Of a stretch of 64,000 nt of DNA, positions 47,157 to 57,114 are shown piece after piece (within the stretch, counting starts at the first letter, position 1; the number at the start of each line of letters is the position of its first letter). Source of the stretch: Bin55 sp965116055 (GTDB taxonomy: Bacteria; Pseudomonadota; Gammaproteobacteria; Pseudomonadales; Azotimanducaceae). The notes under the pieces are model-generated. The model was given only the letters and a program-made list of their open reading frames with translations. It had not been told where the DNA came from and did no database searches. Location: positions 62,001 to 126,000 of the forward strand of contig OZ220466.1 of NCBI GenBank assembly GCA_965116055.1, given 5' to 3'. The translations under genes were made by a program, and so were the position numbers.

Positions 47157-48266
47157 CCTGACTTCAGACTTTTTATCCCATAAGTTATTGATATTAAATG
47201 AATCGACCTTGAAAAAGGGCACTATAAATTCTGGTCACTGTCGCACCATTGGATGGGCGGGGGAATCGGGAAAGGCGGTTACGCTTTGGTCGGTCGCGGC
47301 TTCCTCGGTGGGGGTGTAGGGGAACGGCGCACGATGCCAGTGCAGCCCCAGCGTGCAGTAGAACGCCCGGGCATCGGTTGAGGAGGCGCTGGGGAGGCCG
47401 AATTTTTGAGCTTTTCGTGTCGTACAGCATGCTGATCTGCAGGGCGTTCAACGCTCGGCGCATGCGGTCCGGACTCATCCGCTGCCCCTGCACCTCCAGT
47501 CGATAGCGCAGATGCTGCAGACAGCAGAACATCATGTAGCAGATGGCGGTGTGCGCCTGCACCCGGCGTAGCTTCCAGTGGAAGATCGGTCGGATGCTCA
47601 GGTCATGTTGGTTGGTGCGGAAGCAAGCTTCGATTTCCGCTAGCCTGCGATACTGGACGATCAACTCGCTCGGGTCGGTCTGGTCGCAACCCAGGCAATG
47701 ATGCCTCGCAGGCTATCCCAGCGGGCCGCCCGGGCGATCTTGTCCTCGTTCAGCACCACCTGCCCTTCGGGGAAGTCCAGAAACTGCGTCGCGCCGCGGT
47801 GGCTGTAGGAAGCAGTTCCACGGTTCTTGCTCAAACGCGCCTGCAACTTCCCGATGCGCCGTGCCCGGTGCGGCTTGCCATCCTTGCTGTAGCCCTTGCG
47901 CCGCAGTTCGTCGTCTTGCTCGCTCTCGAAATACAAGGTCGTCGTATCATAGAAAACGACCGTCAGCGGCCCCGGGAGTAGCGTCTCTGTGACTTCCCGC
48001 GAACGCCGGCAAATCCCCTGGATCAGGGCTTCATCGATCCGATCCATGCTGCGATAGGCCGAGTCCAGGTTCAGTGACAGCTCGCCATGATGATCGAGCT
48101 CGCGCACGGTGGCCCGCTTGGACTGTGGCAGGGCGATTCGGGCCAGCACCAACTCCTTGATCATGTGATTGGCGCTCTGGCGGCGTGCGCCCAACAGACG
48201 ATCCCAGCCAAATGGGTGTAGACGGCGCCAAGGCCTCTTCTCAATGCCGCCAAAATGTCTGAAGTC
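47157..48266 (-). mobile_element. IS1634-like element, left copy
   Basis: Both ends are recognisable: GACTTCAGACTTTTT at 47160 and its inverted partner AAAATGTCTGAAGTC at 48252-48266. The 5' part of the transposase gene is deleted between the inner end and the FGAVYTH-like position. The block that follows it is the adhesin upstream region, which begins exactly at the IS end. Confidence 0.75.
47200..48240 (-). pseudogene. IS1634-family transposase, broken (left)
   Basis: The minus strand encodes recognisable IS4-superfamily/IS1634-type blocks. These are RQSANHMIKELVLARIA, VVFYDTTTLYFESEQDDELR with a catalytic Asp, GTASYSHRGATQFLDF and YRRLAEIEACFRTNQHDL with the YREK-like Glu region. The N-terminus of about 150 residues is missing. 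An internal deletion joins SKDGKPHRARRIGKLQ to RLSKNRG, and frame breaks occur near 47660 and 47400. Confidence 0.8.
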
Positions 48267-49017
48267 GAAAAGCTTCGGTTCCTATGCAGATGTGATGTTG
48301 TCAAGTCATACCCGATATGGTGCAATTGATCAAATAAAGTCGGTCCCAGTGGCGTGCCCATAGTAGCCGCCATACAGACATGGCGCACTACGAATTTAAT
48401 AGCATGATCCTTGGTGGTGTGTGGACTGTGAGCATGCTAAACGATGCCACTGAAATATTGTGTTTCAAGCGTAAGCATTGATTGAAAGTGGATGGTGTCA
48501 TATGCACGTGGTCACGGACAGTGACGTGGTAGAATTTGGCTGTCTTATGTTGGTCAGGAGTTTGTCGACCGCGATCATCGTTGTGTCGGCTCACGTCGCC
48601 TTAATTCCTATGTCACAACCTATCCCGTCTTCGTGATGCTTGATGTCACGACGAGGCGTAACGCCCCGGGACCCGGCCTCACCTTGAAAAATTTGAGGGG
48701 GGGGGGTACGCCTATGTAACAGACGAGACCTTCACGGTCCTACATACCTAAATAGACGATCTTTACGTCGAGTAAGAGTTCAGGGTAGGTTGATTCGCGT
48801 GGTGTCGGTTCCAAGGTAAGGCATTGGTCACCGGAGGAGAGATCCCTTGTATTGTTTCAAGTTAGGCGTTGCTCATCGTCGAGTAGCCCATATGTTGTCA
48901 GCCTTCAAGGTAGTTAGACGACGCGCGTCACATCCGTTTGGAGGCATGTCAAGCACGCAGTCTGGCGCTGGCTGTATCCCACGAATCAAACCCGATACGA
49001 CGAAAGGAGAAGAAACG
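48267..49017 (+). promoter_or_regulatory. Conserved upstream region of adhesin 2
   Basis: This region aligns with the region upstream of adhesin 1 from GAAAAGCTTCGG onwards. It contains the G10 tract, a GGAGGAG ribosome-binding-like site before a TTG at 48847 and the AAAGGAGAAG site before the ATG at 49018. An extra 84 bp in frame lies between TTG and ATG compared with locus 1. A short frame reading GSYADVMLSSHTRYGAID is shared but later broken in one copy. Confidence 0.6.
48697..48706 (+). repeat. Homopolymer G10 tract upstream of adhesin 2
   Basis: Ten G precede TACGCCTATGTAAC, with TTGAAA 7 nt further upstream. A -35-like TTGAAA (48684-48689) and a -10-like TATGTA are separated by 23 bp that contain the tract, so loss of 5-6 G would give a canonical 17-18 bp spacer. 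This layout resembles phase-variable promoters with poly-G spacers. Confidence 0.75.
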
Positions 49018-52000
49018 ATGGTTCACTATATAACGACCGCGCGATGCCGCCGGTTTAGCGGTAGTTTATTGGTCGCGCTACTCACCGCATGGTGTGGAAG
49101 TCAGGCATGGGCCGAGGAGGCCTTCGAGGCGGATGTGGTGAGTGTGTCGTTTGACGAAGGTGTGTATTTTCTTGCAACATCTCACCCGACCGGTTTTGGA
49201 CCTTATGTGCGCAATCCGACGCGTGGTACGAGTAGTAGTGGTGAAGGGCATCATTGGACTGCGGATGGCGCGGGAACGAATAGCAGCGTCAACGGCGCTG
49301 CGGGGAGTCTGATCAACCGTGAAATCACCGCGGCGCGGACGACACCGGCCTTGGCTGATGCCTGTTATACGGTGGCAGTGACGGATGCTGCGGGCGATGC
49401 CAGTGACCTATTTGCCCTCACGGGGACGGCCAATTGCAAGAGCGTGGCGGCCAAGAGTGCGAATGACGGCACGAATGGCGCGACAGGTGGTCACGTCAAG
49501 ATGAAAGCCGAGGCGGTGTTGGATTATGAGACATCCTCGAAGTACGTGATCAAGGTCCAGGCACACAAGGGCGACAAAGTGGTGGATACGTTGACGCTGA
49601 CGTTGAACCTCAATGATGTGAATGAAGGTCCGGTCGTGTTGAAGCCGTTTACCTATAAGCAAAGCGGCTCCGATCGTAGTGGCGACGATCTGCAACCGGT
49701 GGGCGCGTCCCGGGTGTACCTGAACGCGGGCGAATCGACCTCAATCAGTTCCAACCGGATATTTCGCGACCTGGATGCGGCGCCTCAAGAACTGCTGCTC
49801 GCGCACAAAAGTGTCGTGTGCGACAATGGCACGGCCAATACTCCTGGGGTTGATAGCCAGATTCATTCGAGTGTCGCGCCCTCGGGAATTGTAGGACAAG
49901 GGTCGGGCAGAACGAGTTTGCTAACTGGCGTGCGGGGAATTTTAAATGCAGGGGACGGAAACGTGTACTGTTCATTTTCCCATACGGCCCGGGGCGACCC
50001 CACGCCGCATCAGGGTCAACACGTGGTGGAGGTAAGTTACCAGGGGGCGCGCGTCATTCTGACGGCGTATGACCAGACTACGCCGGGTACGTATCTCGCG
50101 CAGGTGTACACGTTGGTGGGCAACGCGTCTACCGAGACTGGCGCAGTCGTCCCTGCATCTCTCTCCTTGACGTATGCGAAGATCACGGTGATCGTGAAGA
50201 AAGGGGTGAACAATCCGCCGGCGTTTGCGGGCGGCTCGGTCGGTTTTCGCACGACGGTCAACGAAGGCACGGGTGAGGACGCGTTGGTGGCGTCGGTGGT
50301 GCCGGGGACGACGGACGCGACGGCGGACGACTGGAATGCGGGGGATCTGGATACCCACGACACCGATGTGCACTACAAGGTGGTGGGGACGCCGTGTCCG
50401 GTGAAGAAGTATGCGACGTACACGCTGACGGAAGGCGGCAGTTGCTGGAAATACAAGGACAACTCGGGGAACGTGTCGCTGACGGGTGCGCTGGTGGATT
50501 ACGAGAAATTGCCGACGGGGAAGATGGCGACGGTGCGGTTGCAGGCGAGCGACGGGTATGACACGGTGACGATTCCGATCACGGTGACGGTGAAGGACGT
50601 GAACGAACTGGAGACCGATGCGGCGGCGGTGAAGGCGCTGGGGACGGTGCGGTTGACGAACGACGAGAAGTCGGATCCGATCGAGCTGGCGAGCCTGTTC
50701 ATTGATCCGGAAGGGGATCCGCTGACGTTCAGCGCGTATTCGAATCTGCGCGAGGATCTGGTGAAGATCGAGGGTCGCGACCTGATCCTGACGGGCAAGG
50801 GGGCGACGGCGACCGCGGAAAAGACGTACACCATCACGGTGACGGCGTCGGACGGCAAGTTGTCGAAGGATGCGATGTTCACGCTGAAGGTACGGGCGAA
50901 GAATGCGGCGCCGAGTTTCGAGCCGGCGGGGGTGCGGTCGTTCGGCATGAGCGTGGCGGAGGATGCGCCGGTGGGGACGTTCCTGGCGACGGCGATCACC
51001 TACCTGGATGCGGACTCGGCGGACGAGGTGCAGGCGACGGTGGACAGCGAGTTGTTCGAGGCCGTGCGCGTGGGTCGTGTGGATGCGAACGAGAACGGCA
51101 AGATCGACGGTGGCGAGAGTGCGCTCTGCGAGTTGCCATTGAAGATGACGGTGAGCAATCACTGTCGCAAGGTGGCGAGCGAGTTGGGGTTGCGGACGAA
51201 GGCGCGGCTGAATGCGGAACAGCAGGATCGTCATACGTTGACGTTGACGCTGGACGACGGCTGGGACAAGAGCGGCACGGTGCAGGTGCATGTGATCGTG
51301 ACCGACGTGAACGACGTGCCGATGGTGAAGCTGGATGCGGCCGGGGAGCCGATGACGATTGCGGAGCAGGTGGTGGCGGTGGACGGTTCGATGATGCTGG
51401 CGGTCGGCGGCTATTTCACGGACGAGGACGGTGATCGGTTGAAAGTGGATGCTGCCTCCTCCATGAAGCAGGTGGCCACGGTGATGGTGAGCGGTCTGGA
51501 TCAGGTGACGATCCGGGGTCTGAGTGAAGGGATGGCGACGATCACGTTGACGGCGGACGATGGCGAGGGCGGCACGGTCACATTGAAGTTCATGGTGAAG
51601 GTGACGACGAATCAGCCGCCGGTAGCGGACAAGGATGCGTTCATGGCGCGGCTGCCGGCGGCGGACACGCTGAACGTCGGAGCGATATTCGATCTGGCCC
51701 TGACGGGGTTGTTTACGGATCCGGATGAGGGCGATATGGTGGGACTACCGCAGGCGATGACGTCGGACGAAGATGTGCTGCTGGTGGTGGTGATCAATGA
51801 TGGCGCGACGGCGAGGTTGGTGGGTTTGGCCTCGGGGATGGCGACGCTGACGTTGACGACGACGGATCAGGCGGGCAACAAGACCTCGGTGAGCCAGGCC
51901 ATCACGGTGAATGCGCCGCCGGCGGAAGCGCAGCCGTTGGCGGCGCGGACGCTGGATCGCGTGACGCCGCAGGCGGTGGATCTTGGCGGGCTGTTCACCG

Positions 52001-55000
52001 ATACGGACGACGGTGCGGCGGACCTGGTCATCACGGCGACGACGGTTGGCGAGGGCGCGGACCGCGCGACGGCCACGGTAGCCGGCACGACGCTGACGCT
52101 GGCAGGCGTGGCGCTGGGCGAGGTGGATATCCGGCTGACGGCGACGGATCCGCATGGGGCGACGGCGACCTCGACGCTGATGGCGACGGTGGTCAACGTG
52201 GCGCCGACGGTGGCCATGGATGTGGCGCCGCAAGCGCTTGATCGGATTGACCCGCTGACGGTGGATGTCAGTGACACCTTTGTGGACACGGACGGCGAGC
52301 TGGCGACGCTGGAAGCGACGGTGGCGGATGAGCGTATCGTGGCGGTCGGTGCGATCGACCTGGCGGACGGTCGGCTGACGCTGACGGGGTTGGCGGTGGG
52401 TGAAACCGCCGTGACCGTGCATGCGACGGACCATGACGGCGGTCAGGCGATGACGACCATGACGGTCACGGTGGCTAATGTCGACCCGGTGGTGGCGACG
52501 GCGGTGGGTTCTCAAACCCTGACCCGCATCCACGACCTGATGTATGACGCGAGCGCGCTGTTCCGGGATCCGGATACGGACGAGCCGCTGGCACTGACCG
52601 TGGCGGTGGCTGATCCGATGATTGCGACGGCGGCTGTGGCGGGGCATCAGCTCACGGTGGAAGGTCTTCATGTGGGGTCGACGACGGTGACGGTCATGGC
52701 GACCGATGTGGATGGCGGGACGGCGGCGCACGAGTTTGTCGTGGCGGTCGAGAACGTCACGCCGACCGTGGCGATGGGGCTGACGGATCGGACCTTCGAT
52801 CGGCGGGCGCCGTTGGGGCTTGACCTGACGGGGACGTTCATGGACGACGATGGCGCGATTCGGCAGTTGACGGCGACGGTGGCGGATCCGTCGATTGCGA
52901 CGGCGAGGGTTGACGACACGTTGCTGACGATCGAGGCGCTGGCAGTGGGGACGACGGCAATCACCCTGACGGCGATAGACGATCATGGGGCGATGGTGTC
53001 GGACACGTTCGCGGCCACGGTGATCAATCTGGCCCCCGTCGTGGCCGAAGCGGTGCCGGATCAAACGACGACGCGGGTGGAGGACCTGACCCTGGATGTG
53101 AGCGGGACCTTTCACGACCCCGATACGGATGCGCCAGTGACCGTGACGGTCGTGGCGGCGGACGGCAGCATCGTGGAGGCGGCATTGCACGAGCAGATGT
53201 TGACGCTGCGGGGTCTGACCGTAGGGTCGACGACCTTGACGTTGACGGCGCTGGATGTGGATGGCGGGACGGTGTCGACGATGTTTATGACGACGGTAGC
53301 GAATGTGGTGCCGGAAGTGGCGCAGGCGTTGGTCGATCAGGAGATGGATCGGCGTGCGCCGTTGCCCCTGGATGTGGCATCTACCTTCCAGGATGAGGAC
53401 GACGGCCCGACGGCGCTGACCTTGACGGTCATGACTGCGGACAGCGGCGTGGCCGAGGCGATGCTCCAGGGGAGCCAGTTGACGTTGACGGCGCGGGCTG
53501 TCGGTGCGACCGAGGTGATGTTGACGGCGACGGATGCGAAAGGGGCGAGTGTGACGGACACGTTCGAGGTGACGGTCGTGAATGTGGCGCCGGTAGTGGC
53601 GGCGGCGGTGATGGATCAGACGATCACGCGGGTGGCGGATGTGGCGCTTGACGTGAGCGGCGTATTCAGCGATCCGGATACGGATGAGCCGTTGACGTTG
53701 ATGGTGACGACGGCCGAGACGACGTTGGTGGAGGCCACGCTTGGTGCGAACCATCGGTTGACGTTGCGCGGTCTGGCCGTGGGCGAGACGATATTGACGT
53801 TGACGGCGACGGATATGGACGGCGGGCACGTCATGGACGAGGTGCAGGTGACGGTGGCGAATGTGGCACCGACAGTCGCCAACTCGCTCAGTCCGGTGGT
53901 TCTGGAAGTGGGCGGTGCGGCCGCCACGCCGACGATCGAAGGTTTGTTCAGCGATGATGGCGATTCATTGACGTACACGGTGGCGACGGCGGATACAGGT
54001 ATTGCGACGGCAGCGCTGGCGGGGACGCAGGCGCGGGTGAGTCCGATCGCGCGCGGGTCGACAACGATCACGATCACGGCGACGGACCCGCATGGCGGTG
54101 AAGCGACGGTGAGGGGTTCGGTCACGGTCGGCGACGGGGCCTTGAAGGGCGTGGCGGCGCAATCGCTCGCCGGGTTTGGTCGGGCGTTGTTGGCGAGTGC
54201 GTCATCCAGCGTGGGTGCGCGTCTCACGACGGACGCGCGCAGTGCGGATCTGACGCTTGATGCTTGGCTGGATGAGTGGGCGCCGCGGGATCCTGCGGCA
54301 GTCTCGCGTACGGTTGCGGAGCAGGGTGCGGCAGCCTGGCAGCTGGTGCATGCGGTCAACACCCCGGAGTCAACCGGCGTGCTCGCAAGCGGCGACTCCA
54401 TGGCTGGCACCGCGTTAGGCACGAGCGGTGCACTGAGCGGCATGGACCAGTTGCAGTCGCAGTTTGGTCAACGCTTTGCGTTGAACCTGGGGTCGAGTGA
54501 AGATACCTCCAGGTGGTCGGTGTGGGGCGATGTGGACCGGCAGGCTTACGAAGGTCGTGGCTACGATGGCACGGCGACGAGCATGTACCTGGGTGCGGAT
54601 GTGGCGGTGGCCGAGGATTGGCTGGTCGGCCTGGCGGTGGCGCGCCAGGGCGGCGACTCCGATTACGCCTGGGGCACGGCGTCACAGGCCATGGACATGC
54701 AGTTGACGACGGTGCTGCCGTATGCGAGTTACCGCCCGAGTGAGCGCATGTCGCTGTGGGGCGTGGCCGGCTTCGGTCAAGGCGAGCTGGATACGACAGT
54801 CGCGGGCACGATGACACGTGATGTGAGCGACCTGCGGTCGCAGCTGGCGATGGTTGGCGGTGAGCAGGCCTTGACGCAGGTGGGTCGGTTCGACCTGGCG
54901 TTGCGCGGGGATGCGGCGCTGGCGTCGTTGGAGACGGATCAAGGTCCGGGTGCGGCGGATGGTCTGGCGACAGATGTGCATCGTCTGCGTCTCGGCCTGG

Positions 55001-55620
55001 AAGGCTCGTTCTCGACGGACACGGGTCAGGGCGGCATGCTGGAACCGTTCGGGCAGGTGAACGTGCGCACGGACGGTGGTGACGGCGAGACGGGTTCGGG
55101 CCTGGAACTGGCCGGCGGTATCCGCATGACGACCGCGGCGTTCACGCTGGAAGCGCAGGGACGCACGTTGGCGTTGCACGGCGCGGACGACTATCGCGAG
55201 TCGGGCTTCAGTCTGCTGGCGACGTTGAATCCGTCGGCGCAGGCGACGGGCGTGTCGGTGACGATAGCGCCGCGCTGGGGTGCGGATGCGGTAGGCACGG
55301 GGATCCTGTGGGAAGATACCCTCCGCGTCGGGCAGTCCTACGGGGTGCTGACGGGCATGGCCAACGGCGGGGCGCGGGCATCGCTGGAAACCCAGCTGGG
55401 CTACGGTCTGCTGGTGGCGCGCGAACGTTATCTGTTGACACCGTTCGTGGATGTGCGCATGAGCGATGGGACCCGTCGCGAGTTGCTGGTCGGCGCGAGC
55501 GTGCGGCCGTGGGTGCGCCAGGCGAAGGATCTTGATGTTCGTCTGGCCGCTGGACGCGTGGACGAGCGTCCGGGCGTCAGTCATAGTCAAGTCGGCTTGC
55601 ACGCGACGATGCGTTTCTAA
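49018..55620 (+). CDS. Giant Ig/cadherin-repeat adhesin with outer-membrane barrel, copy 2 (2200 aa)
   Basis: This is a close paralogue of the protein at 16933-23514 with the same order of parts. It has a signal peptide (SLLVALLTAWCGSQAWA, residues about 16-32), a variable N-terminal region, cadherin-like domains, about eight 90-residue Ig-like repeats with DPDTD-type acidic loops, and a C-terminal barrel ending in ATMRF. The barrel is almost identical to copy 1. The N-terminal 350 residues and one repeat (around 52780-53040) differ strongly. I chose the ATG at 49018, but the frame is open to a TTG at 48847 behind GGAGGAG, which would add 57 residues. It is the only intact gene in the proposed transposon. 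Confidence 0.85.
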   Translation: MVHYITTARCRRFSGSLLVALLTAWCGSQAWAEEAFEADVVSVSFDEGVYFLATSHPTGFGPYVRNPTRGTSSSGEGHHWTADGAGTNSSVNGAAGSLINREITAARTTPALADACYTVAVTDAAGDASDLFALTGTANCKSVAAKSANDGTNGATGGHVKMKAEAVLDYETSSKYVIKVQAHKGDKVVDTLTLTLNLNDVNEGPVVLKPFTYKQSGSDRSGDDLQPVGASRVYLNAGESTSISSNRIFRDLDAAPQELLLAHKSVVCDNGTANTPGVDSQIHSSVAPSGIVGQGSGRTSLLTGVRGILNAGDGNVYCSFSHTARGDPTPHQGQHVVEVSYQGARVILTAYDQTTPGTYLAQVYTLVGNASTETGAVVPASLSLTYAKITVIVKKGVNNPPAFAGGSVGFRTTVNEGTGEDALVASVVPGTTDATADDWNAGDLDTHDTDVHYKVVGTPCPVKKYATYTLTEGGSCWKYKDNSGNVSLTGALVDYEKLPTGKMATVRLQASDGYDTVTIPITVTVKDVNELETDAAAVKALGTVRLTNDEKSDPIELASLFIDPEGDPLTFSAYSNLREDLVKIEGRDLILTGKGATATAEKTYTITVTASDGKLSKDAMFTLKVRAKNAAPSFEPAGVRSFGMSVAEDAPVGTFLATAITYLDADSADEVQATVDSELFEAVRVGRVDANENGKIDGGESALCELPLKMTVSNHCRKVASELGLRTKARLNAEQQDRHTLTLTLDDGWDKSGTVQVHVIVTDVNDVPMVKLDAAGEPMTIAEQVVAVDGSMMLAVGGYFTDEDGDRLKVDAASSMKQVATVMVSGLDQVTIRGLSEGMATITLTADDGEGGTVTLKFMVKVTTNQPPVADKDAFMARLPAADTLNVGAIFDLALTGLFTDPDEGDMVGLPQAMTSDEDVLLVVVINDGATARLVGLASGMATLTLTTTDQAGNKTSVSQAITVNAPPAEAQPLAARTLDRVTPQAVDLGGLFTDTDDGAADLVITATTVGEGADRATATVAGTTLTLAGVALGEVDIRLTATDPHGATATSTLMATVVNVAPTVAMDVAPQALDRIDPLTVDVSDTFVDTDGELATLEATVADERIVAVGAIDLADGRLTLTGLAVGETAVTVHATDHDGGQAMTTMTVTVANVDPVVATAVGSQTLTRIHDLMYDASALFRDPDTDEPLALTVAVADPMIATAAVAGHQLTVEGLHVGSTTVTVMATDVDGGTAAHEFVVAVENVTPTVAMGLTDRTFDRRAPLGLDLTGTFMDDDGAIRQLTATVADPSIATARVDDTLLTIEALAVGTTAITLTAIDDHGAMVSDTFAATVINLAPVVAEAVPDQTTTRVEDLTLDVSGTFHDPDTDAPVTVTVVAADGSIVEAALHEQMLTLRGLTVGSTTLTLTALDVDGGTVSTMFMTTVANVVPEVAQALVDQEMDRRAPLPLDVASTFQDEDDGPTALTLTVMTADSGVAEAMLQGSQLTLTARAVGATEVMLTATDAKGASVTDTFEVTVVNVAPVVAAAVMDQTITRVADVALDVSGVFSDPDTDEPLTLMVTTAETTLVEATLGANHRLTLRGLAVGETILTLTATDMDGGHVMDEVQVTVANVAPTVANSLSPVVLEVGGAAATPTIEGLFSDDGDSLTYTVATADTGIATAALAGTQARVSPIARGSTTITITATDPHGGEATVRGSVTVGDGALKGVAAQSLAGFGRALLASASSSVGARLTTDARSADLTLDAWLDEWAPRDPAAVSRTVAEQGAAAWQLVHAVNTPESTGVLASGDSMAGTALGTSGALSGMDQLQSQFGQRFALNLGSSEDTSRWSVWGDVDRQAYEGRGYDGTATSMYLGADVAVAEDWLVGLAVARQGGDSDYAWGTASQAMDMQLTTVLPYASYRPSERMSLWGVAGFGQGELDTTVAGTMTRDVSDLRSQLAMVGGEQALTQVGRFDLALRGDAALASLETDQGPGAADGLATDVHRLRLGLEGSFSTDTGQGGMLEPFGQVNVRTDGGDGETGSGLELAGGIRMTTAAFTLEAQGRTLALHGADDYRESGFSLLATLNPSAQATGVSVTIAPRWGADAVGTGILWEDTLRVGQSYGVLTGMANGGARASLETQLGYGLLVARERYLLTPFVDVRMSDGTRRELLVGASVRPWVRQAKDLDVRLAAGRVDERPGVSHSQVGLHATMRF

Positions 55621-55674
55621 GCTGACAGACCTCGCGTGACGATGGCGCTGCCATCGTTGCGCGCTCTTCTCCAA

Positions 55675-55706
55675 CCCCGGTACGCGCGAGCGTGCCGGGG
55701 TTTTTT
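55675..55706 (+). terminator. Rho-independent terminator of adhesin 2
   Basis: The stem CCCCGGTACGCG with CGTGCCGGGG (55675-55700) is followed by six T. It lies 54 bp behind the adhesin stop codon, as at locus 1. Confidence 0.88.
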
Positions 55707-55799
55707 ATTCAATGCATAAGGGTCTGGAGTATGTAAAAGCCTCAAATGTACTTTGTAAAGGTCTATGTACAACCTGTTACCTGTTTGTGAGTTCCGCCA

Positions 55800-56006
55800 C
55801 CATCATGACCGAATCAAGACTTTATTAGTGAATGGGAAGCCTACGAAGAGCTCAATCGGCTCGGCGACCTGTTAGAGCAGATCAAACAATTGGTTGATTT
55901 CGAGAGGTTTCGGCCGAGATGGCCGCCAACGCGAGGGGTCTCTTTATGGGATGCTGCGGGCGCAGGGCCTCACTTCACGAGTGATGTTCAAGCGGGTCGG
56001 CATCGG
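55800..56006 (+). pseudogene. IS5-family transposase remnant behind adhesin 2
   Basis: This holds the same N-terminal IS5 transposase pieces as at locus 1 (EWEAYEELNRLGDLLEQIKQ near 55840, then a GVSLWDAA block), with an internal deletion. It is cut at about 56006 by the right IS1634-like copy. Confidence 0.65.
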
Positions 56007-57114
56007 CGTGCGGGAGGCCTTCGGCGCCGTCTACACCCATTTTGGCTGGGATCGGCTGTTGGGCGCACGCCGCCAGAGCGCCAATCGCATGATCAAGGAG
56101 TTGGTGCTGGCCCGAATCGCCCAGCCACGGCCCAAGCGGGCCACTGTGCGAGAGCTCGATCATCATGGCGAGCTGTCACTGAACCTGGACTCGGTCTATC
56201 GCAGCATGGACCGGCTTGATGAAGCCCGGATCCAGGGGATTTGCCGGCGTTCGCGGGAAGTTACACAGACGCTGCTTCCGAGGCTGCTGACGGTCGTTTT
56301 CTACGATACGACGACCTTGTACTTCGAGAGCGAGCAGGACGACGAACTGCGGCGCAAGGGCTACAGGACGGCAAGCAGCACCGAGTACAAGTACTGTTTG
56401 CCTTGCTGGTGAGACCCCACAGGGTCTGCCAGTGGGGTATGAATTGTTTCCGTGGGACTGCTTCCTACAGCCACCGCGGTGCAGCGCAGTTCCTGGACTT
56501 CCCCGACGGGCAGGTGACGCTGAACGAGGACAAGATCGCACAGGCGGCCCGCTGGGATGGCCTGCGAGGCATCATCGCCTGGGGATGCGACCAGACTGAC
56601 CCGAGTGAGTTGATCACCTAGTATCGCAGGCTATCGGAAATCGAAGCTTGCTTCCGCACCAACAAACATAACCTGAGCATCCGACCGACCTTCCACTGGA
56701 AGCCACGCCGGGTGCAGGCGCATAGGGCCATCTGCTACATGGCGTTCTGCTGTCTCCAGCATCTGCGCTATCGGCTGGAGGTGCAGGGGCTGCGGGTGAG
56801 TCCGGACCGCATGCGCCGGGCATTGAACGCCCTGCAGATCAGCATGCTGTACGATACGAAAAGCTCAAGAAGTTCAGCCTCGCCAGCACCTCGTCAACCG
56901 ATGCCCGGGCGATCTACCGCACGCTGGGGCTGCACTGGCACCTTGCGCCGTTCCCCTACACGCCACCGAGGAAGCCGCGACCGACCAAAGCGTAGCCCCT
57001 TCCCGACTCCCACGCCCATCCGACGGCGCGATAGCGCCCGGATTTGTAGTGCCCTTTTTCAAGGCCGATTCATTTAATATCAATAGCTTATGAGATAAAA
57101 AGTCTGAAGTCAAG
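56007..57114 (+). mobile_element. IS1634-like element, right copy
   Basis: Its outer end matches the left element's outer end (reverse complement CTTGACTTCAGACTTTTTAT). Its inner end is missing, because the sequence enters from the IS5 remnant at GGCATCGG and continues with the FGAVYTHFGWDR block. It is inverted relative to the left copy. Confidence 0.72.
56010..56995 (+). pseudogene. IS1634-family transposase, broken (right)
   Basis: Blocks can be read in order: FGAVYTHFGWDRLLGARRQS, VVFYDTTTLYFESEQDDELR, GTASYSHRGAAQFLDF, NEDKIAQAARWDGLRG, YRRLSEIEACFRTNKHNLS and ISMLYDTKSS. The N-terminus is missing. There is a frameshift and stop near 56400, a TAG at 56620 and another frameshift near 56870. 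It cannot produce an active transposase. Confidence 0.8.

Larger units (their letters stand above)
48267..56006 (+). repeat. Inverted repeat arm 2 (adhesin locus 2)
   Basis: This is the partner of 16400-24125. Similarity runs through the upstream region, the adhesin gene, the terminator and the IS5 N-terminal remnant up to GGTCGGCATCGG near 56006, where IS1634-like sequence takes over. Confidence 0.85.
47157..57114 (+). mobile_element. Proposed composite transposon carrying adhesin 2 (9,958 bp)
   Basis: The unit is bounded by two inverted IS1634-like elements whose outer ends match: CCTGACTTCAGACTTTTTAT at 47157 and, in reverse complement, CTTGACTTCAGACTTTTTAT at 57114. It is flanked directly by identical 193-bp copies of target DNA. 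Between the IS copies lie only the adhesin promoter region, the adhesin gene, its terminator and an IS5 remnant. IS1634 itself was described as producing long, variable-length direct repeats, which fits. Both transposase genes are broken, so movement would have needed an intact copy elsewhere or happened before decay. Confidence 0.7.

Noticed and set aside
47157..48266. Functional IS1634 transposase
   Set aside because: The N-terminus is missing, there is an internal deletion and frame breaks occur, so the copy is defective even though its ends are recognisable.
51745..53829. Minus-strand ORF of 694 codons inside adhesin 2
   Set aside because: It is a mirror artefact of codon bias in the adhesin repeats, with no start signals and low-complexity Arg/His content.
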